A stretch of DNA of 64,000 nucleotides, from NCBI RefSeq assembly GCF_964199755.1, contig NC_133929.1:1426001-1490000 (forward strand), written 5' to 3'. The DNA is from Larus michahellis. Taxonomy: Eukaryota; Chordata; Aves; Charadriiformes; Laridae. Under the pieces are notes generated by a model. It saw only the letters and a list, made by a program, of their open reading frames with translations. It was not told the DNA's origin and did no database searches. How positions within the stretch are numbered: position 1 is the stretch's first letter; the number at the start of each line of letters is the position of its first letter. Positions 44,627-57,885 of the stretch are shown one piece after another. The position numbers were made by a program, and so were the translations under genes.

Positions 44627-47266
44627 TCTCTTTCAGTTGTCTGGTGATGAAGCTAAAGAAAAAGAAAGTATTTTTTCTTTTTCTGTCTTTTTCCTTTTGT
44701 TAATTTAATTCCATATTTTCTAACTCAGATTAGGCAGAAGTTCTAGAGTGACTGGTAAAGTTGATTAACTCGCTTGATGGTTGGATAACAGTTTCTTCCT
44801 TCTTTATTTGAACAAAGTGGATGTTCCAGTCCAGGCTAGACTTGCAAGACTGCTTAGAGTGATGATCTTGTGGTCTATGCTGTAAATCAGATATGGATGT
44901 TATCTCTATGACTTGTGTTGGGCGAGTTGCTTCTGTCCAGAACATAGAGTGACCTCTCAATATTTATTTATTTAAACTTAAATTTGAATTCTTCAGGTCC
45001 TTTCAGATTCAGCTGGAATAGTGGACATGTGACTCTTCATAATTGGGTTTTAAGGGTCTCTGATCAACCACTGAAGAGACTGAAAAAGTAGTGGTCACCT
45101 CTGGAAATCTTGCTCTTAATTTGTTGCATTCCTTTACCCCTGTGCTCCCCAGCAGTAAAATAGGCATAATATAGGATTTCAGAGGAATATTGGCAATTAA
45201 AGCTGTGATGCTGGATTCTACTGCTTTGTGTATTGAAATATAAAAGTGTGGGAAAAAAACCAACAAAATCCCCCAACCCTTTAGAGTGTGGCTCTGGTTA
45301 GTGAGAGTGGCAGATCTGGTCCATTGTTTACAGAGTACCTGGAGATCTGTGAATGGAGCAAACTCACTTTTTCACTGTGTCACTTTGGTAATTCTGACTG
45401 ATTATCAGTTCTCAGATATATTGCTGACTATGGTGTGTATGGAAGAGGAGACTAATTGTATACAGTATCTACATAGTTTAGTTGGTAATGCAGTAAAGTT
45501 TAGGAGGGAAATAACCACAGAGTGTCTCATCCTGCTGGGATCTATTTTTGTGTGTGTTGTATGATGAGCAATAGTTGGAAAATAAATGGCAATATAAATA
45601 AATGATAGTTTGTCTTGTTTAGATTCATTAGAAACTCCTATCTCGCATTCTGTTTTTTTCCTTGCTTTTCTACTTTTGGGTGGCTTTGGCTGTAGGGTAT
45701 ATAACTTTAAGTGCTGATGTGCTCTGAAATCCATTCTTCTATTATATCCAGTTAAAGAACTTGACAAGTATAAAAATGTTAACAAATGGCTGATAGAAAA
45801 TTGAGAGTAGCCAGACAGCTCTCAGTCTAGTTAATTATCTCTCAACTGCTGAAGTGTTACTATCCTCTCATGCAGTTGTAAAAGCCATAACTCGCAACAG
45901 TGCAAGAAAGGGTTTGAGTTCTTGGCCAGGAGTGCATCTCAAAAGTTAAATTAATGTAATTTGAAGTCAGTGTGGACCAATTCCTTTTGGTCTATTGACC
46001 TTTTATCTTAGTTCGAGGAGTAGGGAGACAGCATGTTGCCTTTCAGGTCATATAGAGGTTAAGTTTCTTTGCCTATGATCAAGCATAGGGTGTAAAACAG
46101 CATTGTCCAATAGTACAGTGACCTAAGGAGAGTAGGACTTTATCAGACCTTCAGGAAGTAAATGTAATGGAAAGCCATTATGTGAATCTGCATATCTGAT
46201 GTCTCTTGGCTCAGGGATTGTTGGAATTGTGTATTTAACCCTTCAAAAGTGGTAGCTTCCGATGTAAACTATTAGTTTCCTGGGCCTCATTCTGTTAGGT
46301 CAAGAATAAGCTGTGGTTTCTCAAGAGCATGAGGGTTCTGCCATCAGAGTAGTCACTGCTCTCACATAAGACACTTTGGATGCTCTTACTCTAAGGGCAT
46401 AACCTTATTATTCAGTAGAGCTGCTGAAAGTGTGAGACAATATATTTGAGTCTCCCAGCTGCATGAATAAACCTGAATTATTTTTAAATGATCATATTAC
46501 AGAGGTGAAAATGTACTACAATGAATTTTCTGTTTCACACCATCTCTGCAAATTTTCTACATCACTTCCACTCTGGAGGGGGCATACAATATTTTCCATG
46601 TGCTATGCTTCCCAAGGAATCATGTTAAAGCTGCTGATGTTGTAACCGGAAAAAGTTATTCAAGAAAAAGCTTTGAGTCAGAAGTTGCTTGGTGTAGGAT
46701 GTTGGTCAAACATTGGAAGAGGTTGCCCAGAGAGGGCTTTTGCTTTTGGAGATACTGTAGGGTAGTATAGCCATGAGGAACAGATTTTATGATTTTTATT
46801 ATGATTAGATTTTATAAAAATTGGCTTCCTATTTTCTTTGGAAGGCAGTGAAACTGCAACCTCTACAGGACTTTTCTTACGTTGCTGGGATTTTGTTTTG
46901 TGTGCAAGTGCATATGCTTTATTAAATTCTTACAGCCACTGTTAGGATCATAAACAAAGACTTTTTATTAGGTCAGATCTCAGCTATCATTGTATACTCT
47001 TGTTACCATAGTACATTTGACAGATAATAAAGGGGCCTGAAGCTATTATCCTTCAAAAACTTATTTCTGTGAATAGTCCCTGTGATTTAATTTTGAGTTT
47101 TACTGCAATCAGTCATGTGAGTGAACATTCAGAGGATCAGGTTCTTAGCTACATGGATTGTTATATTGAAGTTTTCAGAAGAGGCATTTGGATATAATCT
47201 TATGAGATGTCCTTGGTTTTTAACAACTACCACTTCATGTAAGTGAGGTGCTAGTTTGTGGTTGAG
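44627..47266. other. Unique intron sequence
   Basis: No gene or repeat recognised. Confidence 0.55.
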
Positions 47267-48046
47267 TGAAATTCAGTAAGGGCAAGTGTAGGGTGCTGCA
47301 CCTGGGGAGGAATAACCCCATGCACCAGTACAGGTTGGGGGCTGACCTGCTGGAGAGCAGCTCTGTGGAAAGAGACCTGGGAGTCCTGGTGGACAACAAG
47401 TTGACCATGAGCCAGCAATGTGCCCTTGTGGCCAAGAAGGCCAATGGCATCCTGGGGTGCATCAAGAAGAGTGTGGCCAGCAGGTGGAGGGAGGTCATCC
47501 TGCCCCTCTACTCTGCCCTGGTGAGGCCGCACCTGGAGTACTGTGTCCAGTTCTGGGCTCCCCGGTTCAAGAGGGACAGGGAACTGCTGGAGAGGGTGCA
47601 GCAAAGGGCTACCAAGATGATGAGGGGACTGGAACACCTCTCTTATGAAGAAAGGCTGAGGGACTTGGGTCTCTTCAGTCTGGAAAAAAGACAGCTGAGG
47701 GGGAACCTTATCAATGCTTATAAATACTTAAAGGGTGGGTGTCAGGAGGATGGGGCCAGGACCTTTTCAGTGGTGCCCAGGGACAGGACAAGGGGTAATG
47801 GGCACAAACTTGAGCATAGGAAGTTCCACCTAAACATGAGGAGGCACTTCTTTACTTTGAGGGTGGCAGAGCCCTGCCACAGGCTGCCCAGAGAGGTGGT
47901 GGAGTCTCTGTCTCTGGAGACATTCAAAACCCACCTGGACACCTTCCTGTGTAACCTGCTCTAGGTGACCCTGCTCTGGCGGGGGGGTTGGACTAGATGA
48001 TCTCCAGAGGTCCCTTCCAACCCCTACTATTCTGTGATTCTGTGAG
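47267..48046 (+). mobile_element. CR1 LINE 3' fragment
   Basis: A single 233-codon frame (47266-47964), from [15 protein letters not shown] through the C-terminal domain to the natural stop, then the CR1 3' end with CTATTCTGTGATTCTGTGA. No frameshift, so relatively young, but 5'-truncated. Confidence 0.94.
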
Positions 48047-48750
48047 GGTGTGGTTGTAGTTTATTTGTAAGAGACAATAGGTGCTAATGCATTAGATAAT
48101 TCTTTCATTTTCAAATATGCAGAAATAAGTGTTCAGTCATGGGGAAGTCCCGAGCTTCAGATTAAGTTTCATTGTAGAGCCTTTTAGCTTTAGCATAGAG
48201 ATAGTTTGCTCAAAAGTCATAATCATTTAAGAGCATTGCACTGCACTTGTGAAACAAAGAATAGTATGAAATTCCACAAGTGATACTGCATAGACTTTGT
48301 AATTATGTAACTCCTACGAAACCATATAAACATGTTGCAGTTGCTTCTGCTTTCTTCTTAGCAGGAATGTCCTATTACTTAGAAATTTTTTTTTCTATTT
48401 GATTAAAGCTAAATTAACCATGGCACCAGTTTTTATGAGCCAAATACTGTTACTGGAGTGTCTAAATCTGCAGAGGAAGAGTTCATAAATAAACTTCCCA
48501 GGTGTTCTGTGAACTCTTTTAAGTCTTAAAAATCCAGTGATTGCTCTTTTGTCAACTTGGTGGGAGACAGAGGTGGTGAGTGGGGTTGCTTTTCCCCCAA
48601 GTTCAGGGACATCTTCCTATACTTGAAGCTTGTGAAGCGCTAGTATACTAGAACTTACTCTGTGACAGGCATGCCAGAGCTGGACTTCCTAACTGGAACT
48701 CTTGCAATTTATTGCCTATTTGGCAGGATTTTAAAATAATAATATTATAG
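48047..48750. other. Unique intron sequence
   Basis: No gene or repeat recognised. Confidence 0.5.
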
Positions 48751-48755
48751 TTCCC

Positions 48756-49114
48756 TGTCGTGGTTTAGCCTCAGATGGCAACAAAGAACCACGTGCCGCT
48801 CGCACGTGCCTTCCTAACACAGGAAGGATCGTAAGAAAAGGCAAGACTCTTGGGTTGGGACAAAAGCAGTTTAACAGAACAGCAAAGGGAACAGGCAAAC
48901 AACAACAACACGGACAGGGGAATATACAAACGCGATTACGGGACCGCCGCTCCGCCGCTCCCCGCCGCTCGCCGACCGGCCGGACCCGGGACGCCCCAGC
49001 CCGCTTTTAAGCAGCAAGTTCCTGCCCCCTCCCCCGGCAGCTCAGGGTGGGCGTGGCTCACATGGCATGGAATACCAGGAAAAGTTAACCCTATCCCCAC
49101 CGGAACCAGGACAT
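48756..49114 (-). repeat. Solo LTR, ERVL-1 family
   Basis: 359 bp, very like 922-1272, with perfect target duplication TTCCC (48751-48755, 49115-49119). It arose by LTR-LTR recombination of a former provirus. The intact duplication and high similarity suggest a recent event. Confidence 0.94.
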
Positions 49115-49502
49115 TCCCCTTGAATGAATCCTCATTTTAAATGCTATTCTGTGATAGCTCTGCAAAAGTACGATTGTCTTCATATGCTCCTGAGAGCTGA
49201 ATGACTGGATTAAGCAACCCACAGGTGTTTTCTCCCCATAAAAATTTGGTGATGGGAAGAGGGAATGCATATAAACCATGTTTTGTCTACGAAGATGAAG
49301 TAACTTCATCCCTACACTTTCCTACTTCCTCCACTGGTCCCATTCAGGAGATTTTTGGTTGAGGTTTTCTAAGTTTAGCACTTATGCATATGATGTGCTT
49401 ACAGTTGCTTCTGAAACTCACAAAGAAATAGCACTGAAGAGTTGTGTAGAATTCAAACACCATTTCCCAAGGTAGGATTTTTTTTGGTTATATAGCTACA
49501 TC

Positions 49503-50288
49503 TGTCGTGGTTTGGGCTGGGCTGGCCACTAAAATGAATGACACATGCTCTCTCTTACTTCTCTCCCCTTCAGAGAAGGGAGATCATCTCCCTTCAGGGA
49601 GAGGAGGATGAGAGAGAAAGAGACTTAGAAGTTTAAAAGAAAACTAAACTACTTCAATTAAATATTAATAATAAAAAGAAAAGATAATAATATAAAGAAA
49701 TATATACACAATATATACAAAACCAGTATCAAGCTCCCAGGATGACGATCACATCACCAGCAGGCACTGGAAAAGTCCTGGACTGGACTTGGGGATGGAC
49801 AGGAACTGAATTCTGGATCTGGATTCAGGAACGCACGAATTGGGATCAAAGGCAGACAAACAGAGTCCTCCTCGGATGCTGGCCACTGAAGAAAAAGAGA
49901 ACTGACCCTTTATCCCTCAGCTTTTATACTGAGCATGATGCAGATGGGATGGAATACCCTGTTGTTCAGTTTTGGGTCACCTGTCCTGTCTGCTCCTCCC
50001 TGCAGGTGCAACCCCTCTAATGCTTTTCCGTTTCTGACCCTCCAACAGGGTGAATAACGAAGTTAGCTGACTTTGGTTGTTACAGCAATAAGTATAGGCA
50101 GGAGCCTCTCTGCATACCGTTCCTAGTCATAAATTATATAAAGATCAGGTCTTATCTATGCTAGAAGTGGATACTATCTGAAAACTACGCTGTTAATTTC
50201 GGAGAGTTCAGTTAGTTAGAAGAGGCTTAGCTGAAAAGTAAAATTACTGAAAAGTAAAATTGGTTCTGTTTTACCTCAAACCAGGACA
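49503..50288 (-). repeat. LTR-B3, solo LTR
   Basis: Plus-strand TGTCGTGGTTTGGG...CTCAAACCAGGACA, 786 bp, uninterrupted. It shows the layout that LTR-B1 and LTR-B2 had before LTR-C insertion. I could not align a clean target duplication. Confidence 0.87.
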
Positions 50289-50577
50289 AACATGGAGTTA
50301 CCTATTTCAGCATTAGAAAGTATCAAGGGTGCCATCAAGATATATAACTTTTTTTTGAAGTATGGCTGCTCTGTTGGCTCTCTATAATTTTCTTTGCAGG
50401 TTTCATTTTCTAGTAGTTGGTAAGCTTGAGGGTTTTTTTTTTTGTTTGGTGGGTTCGGTTTGGTTTTTGGTTTTGGCTTGGGATTTTTTGTGTATGTGTT
50501 CATTTGTGGTTGTTTGGTTTTTTTTATAGCAGCGTTGGACAATTTTTAGAGGGCACTGGGTTGAACTTTCATCAGAA
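50289..50577. other. T/G-rich spacer
   Basis: Unique sequence with a TTTGGTTTTGG-rich stretch at about 50430-50525. No gene. Confidence 0.5.
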
Positions 50578-51807
50578 GTCATAGAATGGTTAGAGTTGGA
50601 AGGGGATCTTAAAGATCACCTAGTTCCAATCCCCCGCCATGGGCTGGGACACCTCCCACTAGACCAGACTGCTCAAAGCCCCATCCAGCCTGGTCTTGAA
50701 TGCTTCCAGGGAAGGGGCATCCACAACTTCCCTGGGCAACCTGTTCCAGTGCCTCACCACCCTCACAGTAAAGAATTTCTTCCTGATATCTAACCTAAAT
50801 CTACCCTCTTCCAGTTTAAAACCATTACCCCTCGTCCTATCACTACATGCCCTTATAAAAAGTCCTTCTCCAGCTTTCCTGCAGGCCCCCTTTAAGTACT
50901 GGAAGGGGCTATAAGGTCTCCCCGGAGCCTTCTCTTCTCCAGGCTGAACAACCCCAACTCTCTCAGCCTGTCTTCATAGGAAAGGTGCTCCAGCCCTCTG
51001 ATCATCTTTGTGGCCCTCCTCTGGACCTGCTCCAACAGGTCCAGGTCCATGTCCTTCTTGTGTTGAGGACTCCAGAGCTGGACGCAGTACTCCAGGTAGG
51101 TTTTCACCAGAGCGGAGCAGAGGGGCAGAATCACCTCCCTCGACCTGCTGGTCATGCTTCTTTTGATGCAGACCCGGATATGTTTGGCCTTCTGGGCTGT
51201 GAGCATGCATTGCCTGCTCATATCCAGCTTCTCATCCACCAGCACCCCCAAGTCCTTCTCCTCAGGGCTGCTCTCAGTCTAGTCTCTGCCCAACCTGTAT
51301 TTGTGCTTGGGATTGCCCCGTCCCATGTGCAGGACCTTGCACTTGGCCTGGTTGAATTTCATGGGGTTCGCACAGGCCCACCTCTCAAGCCTGTCCAGGT
51401 CCCTCTGGATGGCATCCTTTCCCTCCAGTGTGTCGACTGTGACACACAGCTTGATGTCGTCAGCAAACTTGCTGAGGGTGCACTCAGTCCCACTGTCCAT
51501 GTCACCGACAAAGGTTTTGAACAGGACTGGTCCCAATAACGACCCCTGAGGAATGCCACTCGTCACTGGTTTCCACTTGAACATCGAGCCGTTGACTGCA
51601 ACCCTTTGAGTGTGGCCATCTAGCCAGTTCCTTTTCCACCGAGTGGTTCATCCATCAAATCCGTGTCTCTCCAATTTAGAGACAAGGATGTCGTGTGGGA
51701 CAGTGTCAAATGCTCTGCATAAGTCCAGGTCGATGAATTCTGTTGCTCTCCCCTTATCCACCATTGCTGTATCCTTGTCATAGAAGGTTACCAAATTTGT
51801 CAGGCAG
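50578..51807 (-). mobile_element. CR1 LINE 3' fragment
   Basis: Tail at 50578-50600. Frames 51251-50892 and 51584-51279 encode the RT end, with FADDIKL at the active site. The 5' end reaches the palm domain (about 51807) and abuts an oppositely oriented CR1. A stop separates the two frames. Confidence 0.92.
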
Positions 51808-52614
51808 GGATCTGGACAGGCTGTATCGATGGGTTGAGGCCAATGGTATGAGGTTCAACAAGGCCAAGTGCCGGGTCTTGCACTTGGGTCACAACAACCC
51901 CATGCAGCGCTACAAGCTTCAGGAAAAGTCTCTGGAGAGCTGCCTGGCAGAAAAGGACCTGGGGGCATTGGTTGACTGCCGGCTGACTATGAGCCAGCAG
52001 TGTGCCCAGGTGTTCAAGAAGGCCAACAGCATCCTGGCCTGTATCAGGAACAGTGTGGTGAGCAGGACTAGGGAAGTGATCGTCCTCCTGTACTGGGCAC
52101 TGGTGAGGCCCCACCTCGAGTACTGTGTCCAGTTTTGGGCCCCTCACCACAAGAAAGACATTGAGGTGCTGGAGCATGTCCAGAGAAGGGCAACAAAGCT
52201 GGTGAGGGGTCTGGAGAACAAGTGTCATGTGGAGCGGCTGAGGGAGCTGGGGTTGTTTAGCCTGGAGAAAAGGAGGCTGAGGGGAGACCTTCTCGCTCTC
52301 TACAACTCCCTGAAAGGAGGTTGTAGTGAGGTGGGTATCGGTCTCTTCTCCCAAGTAACAGGCAATAGGACAAGAGGAAATGGCCTCAAGTTGCGCCAGG
52401 GGAAGTTTAGATTACATATTAGGAAAAATTTCTTCACCGAAAGGGTTGGAACAGGCTGCCCAGGAAAGTGGTTGAGGCACCATCCCTGGAGGTATTATAG
52501 AAGACATGTAGATGTAGTGCTGAGGGACGTGGTTTAGTGGTAACTTGCCAGTGCTAGGTTAATGGTTGGACTCGATGATCTTAAAGGTCGCTTCCAATCA
52601 AAATGATTCTATGG
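51808..52614 (+). mobile_element. CR1 LINE 3' fragment
   Basis: Open frame to 52537 (RT end and C-terminal domain) and then the tail with GATTCTATGG at about 52605. Same subfamily as 32098-33084. Head-to-head with the previous CR1. Confidence 0.92.
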
Positions 52615-52620
52615 TTCTCA

Positions 52621-53291
52621 CTGTCGGTCTCTTCTCACAAGTAAAAAAGTATAGGATGAGAGAAACGGCGTCAAGTTGCCCCAGGGGAGGTTTAGATTGG
52701 ATATTAGGAAAAATATCTTCACCAAAAGGTTTGGTTTGGTGCAAAATATCTTCACCAAAAGCATTGGAATGTGCTGCCCAGGGAAGTCATTGAGTCACCA
52801 TCCCTGGAGGTATTTAAAAGACGTGTATATGTGGCACTGTCCTGGTTCCGGTGGGGATAGGGTTAATTTTTCCTGGTATTCCATGCCATGTGAGCCACGC
52901 CCACCCTGAGCTGCCGGGGGAGGGGGCAGGAAGTTGCTGCTTAAAAGCGGGCTGGGGCGTCCAGGGTCCGGCCGGTCGGCGAGCGGCGGGGAGCGGCGGT
53001 TCCGTAATCGCGTTTGTATATTCCCCTATCAGTGTTGTTGTTGTTGTTTGCCTGTTCCCTTTGCTGTTCTGTTAAACTGCCTTTGTCTCAACCCAAGAGT
53101 CTTGCCTTTTCTTACGATCCTTCCTGTATTAGGAAGGCACGTGCGAGCGGCACGTGGTTCTTTGTTGCCATCTGAGGCTAAACCACGACAGGCACTTAAG
53201 GATATGGTTTAGTGGTGGACTTGGTAGCATTAGGTTAACAGTTGGACTCAATGATCTTAAAGGTCTCTTCCAACCTAAATGATTCTATGCT
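52621..53291 (+). mobile_element. Short CR1 3' end split by an ERVL solo LTR
   Basis: CR1 3' sequence at 52621-52837 and 53191-53291, ending AATGATTCTATG. It includes a short internal duplication (AAAATATCTTCACCAAAAG twice, about 52709 and 52743). Confidence 0.88.
52838..53190 (+). repeat. Solo LTR, ERVL-1 family
   Basis: 353 bp, TGTCCTGGTTCCGG...AAACCACGACA, with perfect duplication GGCAC (52833-52837, 53191-53195). Inserted in the CR1 end. Confidence 0.94.
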
Positions 53292-54285
53292 TGTATAATG
53301 TCACCCTTACCTGTCTTCTCTTTAATCCTAACCCATAAACTCTCGGTTAGCTCCTCATCCATCCCCAGGCAGAGCTCAATGCATTCCAGCTGCTCTGTCA
53401 CATAAAGGACAACTCCCCCCCCCCCCCCATCTTCCCATCCTGTCCTTCCTAAAGAGCCTGTTACCTCTCTATTGCAACACTCCAGTCATGGGAACCATCC
53501 CCCCATGTCTCCATAATCCCAAAAAGATCATAGTCCTGAAACTGCACACAGATCTCTAACTCATTGAGTTTATTCCCCATACTGCATGCATTAGTGTACA
53601 GGCGCTTCAGAGAGGCATGTTGACTTCTGAGAAAGGGCTTAGGGAACTTCTCTATAATGGTGTCTTGCAGGCACTTCCTCACTTACATTCAAGTGCTGTA
53701 GGTAAATCCCACTTAAAACCCATTTTGTTAATTTTGTGTTCCGTTCTTGTCACATAACCCCAGGCCCTTTTCCTGTGGACCTTGTCCATCACTTTCTCAC
53801 AGGGCTGCTGCTTACTCTCTCCTTCTCCTGTCATTCTTGGTTTAAAGCCCTCCTTATGAGGTCAGCCTTTTTCTTGACAAAAATAGCTTTACCCTGCTTA
53901 GTGAGGTAGGTCCCATCTCTCCCAAGCAGACATTAATCTGCAAACAGGGTCCCATGAACATAGAACCCAAAACCCTGTTGCCAACACCAGTTCTGCAGGC
54001 AGTTATTGACGTGCATTATCAGCGCCTCCCTCCTCACACCCTTGCCCCTCACCAGCAGGACTGTGGAGAACACCAGGGCCCCTATGTCCTTTACTGTCCC
54101 CAGAGCTCTTGTAGTCACTTCTGATTCTCTCCAGGTTTCCCCTATCAGTATCATTGGTGCTCCCAGGGAAGAACAGAAGTTGGTAGTAGTTAGAGGGCTG
54201 GATGAGCTTTGGCGGTCTCTCCACAATATCCTGTATCCAGATTCCCTGGAAGGCAACAAACCTCTCTAGATGATAGTTCAGATAT
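53292..54285 (-). mobile_element. CR1 LINE 5' region (ORF1 esterase part and ORF2 start)
   Basis: On the minus strand, 54259-53933 resembles the esterase-like domain known for CR1 ORF1 (frames shifted). 53682-53461 resembles the start of the ORF2 endonuclease (LYTNACSMGNKLNELE, IMETWGDGSHDWS). Most CR1 copies are 5'-truncated, so a 5' piece without its 3' end is uncommon. A C14 run lies at about 53415. Confidence 0.72.
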
Positions 54286-55984
54286 TAACATCGTATCTGA
54301 AAATATGCCATCATTCTCAGTTCTATATGCCACGTGGACAAAAAGGAGGGGAGGAAAAAAAAAAGAGGCACGTGTGTTTCAGTTTCTTTTGATATTGTAG
54401 CTCGAACTAATAGTTTCTGTGTTTTTTTTTTCTCCTTTGAGCAATATCTGAATTTTACAGAAAAATGTGCGAATATTAAAGTAGAATTTTTTACAAAATG
54501 CTTCATCCTCATTTCAACGTGGTGCTTGGTAAAAACATGAAATTTAAGACTGTTCAGCTGTACCTAATATTAGCTACTGTAAGATTAACCTCTTCAATGA
54601 ATCTGCGCTGCTTTTGTGGGAGAGATTGTTGTGATATTAAAGCTAGAACTCATTAGAAAGGTTATTTTTTTTTTTTTTATAATCAGTAGCCATTACTGAT
54701 CTCCCAACTCTTTATTTTACTTTGTAGCTGAAGGGTTAGAAATTTTTCCAAAGTTATCCTCGAGGTTGCTGGCTGTTGTCTCGACAGCGTCAGAATATTA
54801 AAGAATGTTAACAGTATACACTAGCGATGGTTGTTGTTTAACTCTTATTTTGCCGGTCTGAAGTGGTTATGTTTATCCTTTAAAAAACCTCAATTTCTTT
54901 TTTTTTTCCTCCCTCCTTCTGATTCTTATTTTGTAAACTAGCTTAAAGTTTCCCTAAAGACACACAGAAAGGTTTTTGTGTTGTTTCTAAAGGGGTCGAA
55001 GTTAAAAGAGGAGAGATTCCCACCACCCCTCTTCTACATAATGGAGCTTTCAGGGAACCTCTTTTAAAAGGCATAGTTACAGCCTTTGTGTTGAAAGGTG
55101 TATCTGCTGCCGGGGTTTGCTGATGCAGATAATCTGGCTGGTGAATAACAAAGGTCATTAGACTTCGGAATCTGGCAGGGGAGTGGTGTCTTCTGTGCGA
55201 AGAAAGACGACTCCCTAGGGACAAGGACAGGACAGTCTGGAGGGGGATCTCCTTTCTGCTTTCCCGTCCTCCTGCTGGGAGGTTACAGTGTTTTCATTAA
55301 GTCTGTAGAAGTGTGTAAGACTGTTGCTGGAATTAATAAAAACATTTATCATTCATGAGTTAAAAGAACTTTTGGACATCTTTGCAAATGATTGTTCAGG
55401 AAGAAAAAGGTGCTGTTTTGACAGCACATGAGAACAGATACTATTTGGGGGGGTAAATCATACAAAAGAGGGAGAGTCCTGTTCTTAGATGATGGTGTTT
55501 TTGTTTTGTTTTGGCTTGGTTTTTTGTATCATCCAAGGTAAAAAAAAAAAAACTTGTATACTGGAGATGAATCTGAGAGATAAGTGAGGCCATATTGTGC
55601 ACAGGCAAGGAGCTATGAGCCTCTGAGTGCAGTTGTCTGAGCTAAAATGGCCGCTCCCAAGGCTCAGAGGAGTAGGGCAGCTTAGTGAGTCTTAAAGCTT
55701 CAGTGGTGCAGGGGCTTATACCTCATGAAAGTGCAGTAAACACATTCAGCAGAGCTGTGGCTTCTTTGGTTGAGATGAGAAGACTAAGCTTGGGGAACAG
55801 ATAGTGAAAAAATGGATGATCTGCTTTTCTGTGAAGCGCTCTAAATGCGAGAGTCATTTGCTCTGTGGGGAAAAAAAAATGTTTTCAGGTCTAATGGAGT
55901 GGGGCTTCACTCACTACTGTAATTTAGTCTCAGGACAGATAGTAACTTCTTCCACAGCGTTTGATCTGGTGCTTGCAAATAAAA
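54286..55984. other. Unique intron sequence, possible conserved element
   Basis: 1.7 kb with no gene and no repeat recognised. 54560-55330 has less low-complexity sequence than its surroundings, but conservation cannot be judged from one sequence. Confidence 0.5.
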
Positions 55985-57878
55985 GCTCGGGTATCTTGGT
56001 ATTCAAAGACCACTTCCTCCAAGCTCAGGATCGGTGCATCCCTAAGAGAAAGAAATTGGCCAAGGGACGCAGGAGACCCGCATGGTTGAGCAGGGAGCTT
56101 CTGAAAAAGCTCAAGTGGAAGAAGGGAGTTTACAGTAAGTGGAAGAAGGGACTGACCACTTGGGAAGATTACAAGAATGCCGCCAGGGAGTGCAGGGATG
56201 AAACAAGGAAAGCCAAGGTCTCCTTGGAATTAAACCTGGCCAGGGATGTCAAGCTCAACAGGAAGGGCTTCTACAAGTATATTGGAGGCAAAAGGAAGAC
56301 CAGAGAAGTTGTGGGCCCACTGTTGAATGAGACAGGAGCCATGGTGATGGAGGATGCGGAGAAGGCGGAGTTACTGAATGCCTTCTTTGCTTCGGTCTTT
56401 ACTGCTCGGCCCAGCCCTCAGGAGTCCCAGACACTGGGGGAAGTAACGGGGAAAGAAGAAGACTTCCCCTGGGTTGAGGAGGATCAAGTGAGGGATCAAT
56501 TAGATCAATTAGATATTCACAAGTCCATGGGCCCCAATGGGATGCACCCGAGAGTGCTGAGGGAGCTGGCGGAAGTCATTGCTGGGCCGCTCTCCATCAT
56601 CTTTGAAAGGTCCTGGGGAACAGGAGAGGTGCCTGAGGACTGGAGGAAAGCCAATGTCACTCCAGTCTTCAAAAAGGGCAAGAAGGAGGACCCGGGGAAC
56701 TACAGGCCGGTCAGCCTCACCTCCATCCCTGGAAAGATGATGGAACAGCTCGTTCTGGGAGGCATCTCAAGGCATGTGGAGGAAAAGCAAGCTATCGGAA
56801 GTAGTCAACATGGATTCACCAAGGGGAAATCATGTCTGGCTAATCTGATAGCCTTCTACGATGGCATGACTGGATGGAGAGATGAGGGGAGGGCGGTGGA
56901 TGTGGTCTACCTTGACTTCAGCAAGGTGTTCGACACGGTCTCCCACAGCATCCTCATAGGGAATCTTAGGAAGAGTGGGCTAGATGAATGGACAGTAAGG
57001 TGGATAGATAACTGGTTGAAAGACAGAGCTCAGAGGGTAGTGATTAGGGGCACAAAGTCTAGTTGGAGGTCAGTGAGGAGTGGTGTTCCCCAGGGGTCAG
57101 TACTGGGTCCAGTCCTGTTCAATATATTCATCAACGACCTGGGTGAGGGGATAGAGTGCACCCTCAGCAAGTTTGCTGATGACACAAAGCTGGGAGGGGT
57201 GGCTGACACACCAGAAGGCTTTGCCACCATACAGAGAGACCTGGACAGGCTGGAGAGTTGGGTGGAGAGAAACCTTATGAAATTCAACAAGGGCAAGTGT
57301 AGGGTGCTGCACCTGGGGAGGAATAACCCCATGCACCAGGACAGGTTGGGGGCTGACCTGCTGGAGAGCAGCTCTGTGGGAAGAGACCTGGGAGTCCTGG
57401 TGGACAACAGGATGACCATGAGCCAGCAATGTGCCCTTGTGGCCAAGAAGGCCAATGGCATCCTGGGGTGCATCAAGAAGAGTGTGGCCAGCAGGTGGAG
57501 GGAGGTCATCCTCCCTCTCTGTTCTGCTTTGGTGAGGCCGCACCTGGAGTACTGTGTCCAGTTCTGGGCTCCCCGGTTCAAGAAGGACAGGGAACTGCTG
57601 GAGAGGGTGCAGCAAAGGGCTACCAAGATGATGAGGGGACTGGAACACCTCTCTTATGAAGAAAGGCTGAGGGATTTGGGTCTCTTCAGTCTGGAAAAAA
57701 GACAGCTGAGGGGGGAACCTTATCAATGCTTATAAATACTGAAAGGGTGGGTGTCAGGAGGATGGGGCCAGGCTCTTTTCAGTGGTGCCCAGGGACAGGA
57801 CAAGAGGTAATGGGCACAAACTTGAGCATAGGAAGTTCCACCTAAACATGAGGAGGCACTTCTTTACTTTGAGGGTGT
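55985..57878 (+). mobile_element. CR1 LINE, long ORF2 fragment
   Basis: The longest CR1 here. From about 55985 the frame reads the linker after the endonuclease, then the whole RT ([41 protein letters not shown] at about 57173) to 57735. An extra G at about 57711 shifts the last part compared with 47267-48046. It lacks the final 180 bp and tail, stopping at about 57878 next to an inverted copy. RT motifs are all present, but the endonuclease is missing. Confidence 0.93.
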
Positions 57879-57885
57879 AAGACAG

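Noticed and set aside
49498..50293. Target duplication for LTR-B3.
   Set aside because: ACATC on the left and AACAT on the right align only with a shift; I could not support it.
51800..52354. 184-codon minus-strand frame, and similar ones at 57097-57726 and 57953-58504.
   Set aside because: Antisense of CR1 RT sequence; GC-rich coding DNA often leaves the other strand open.
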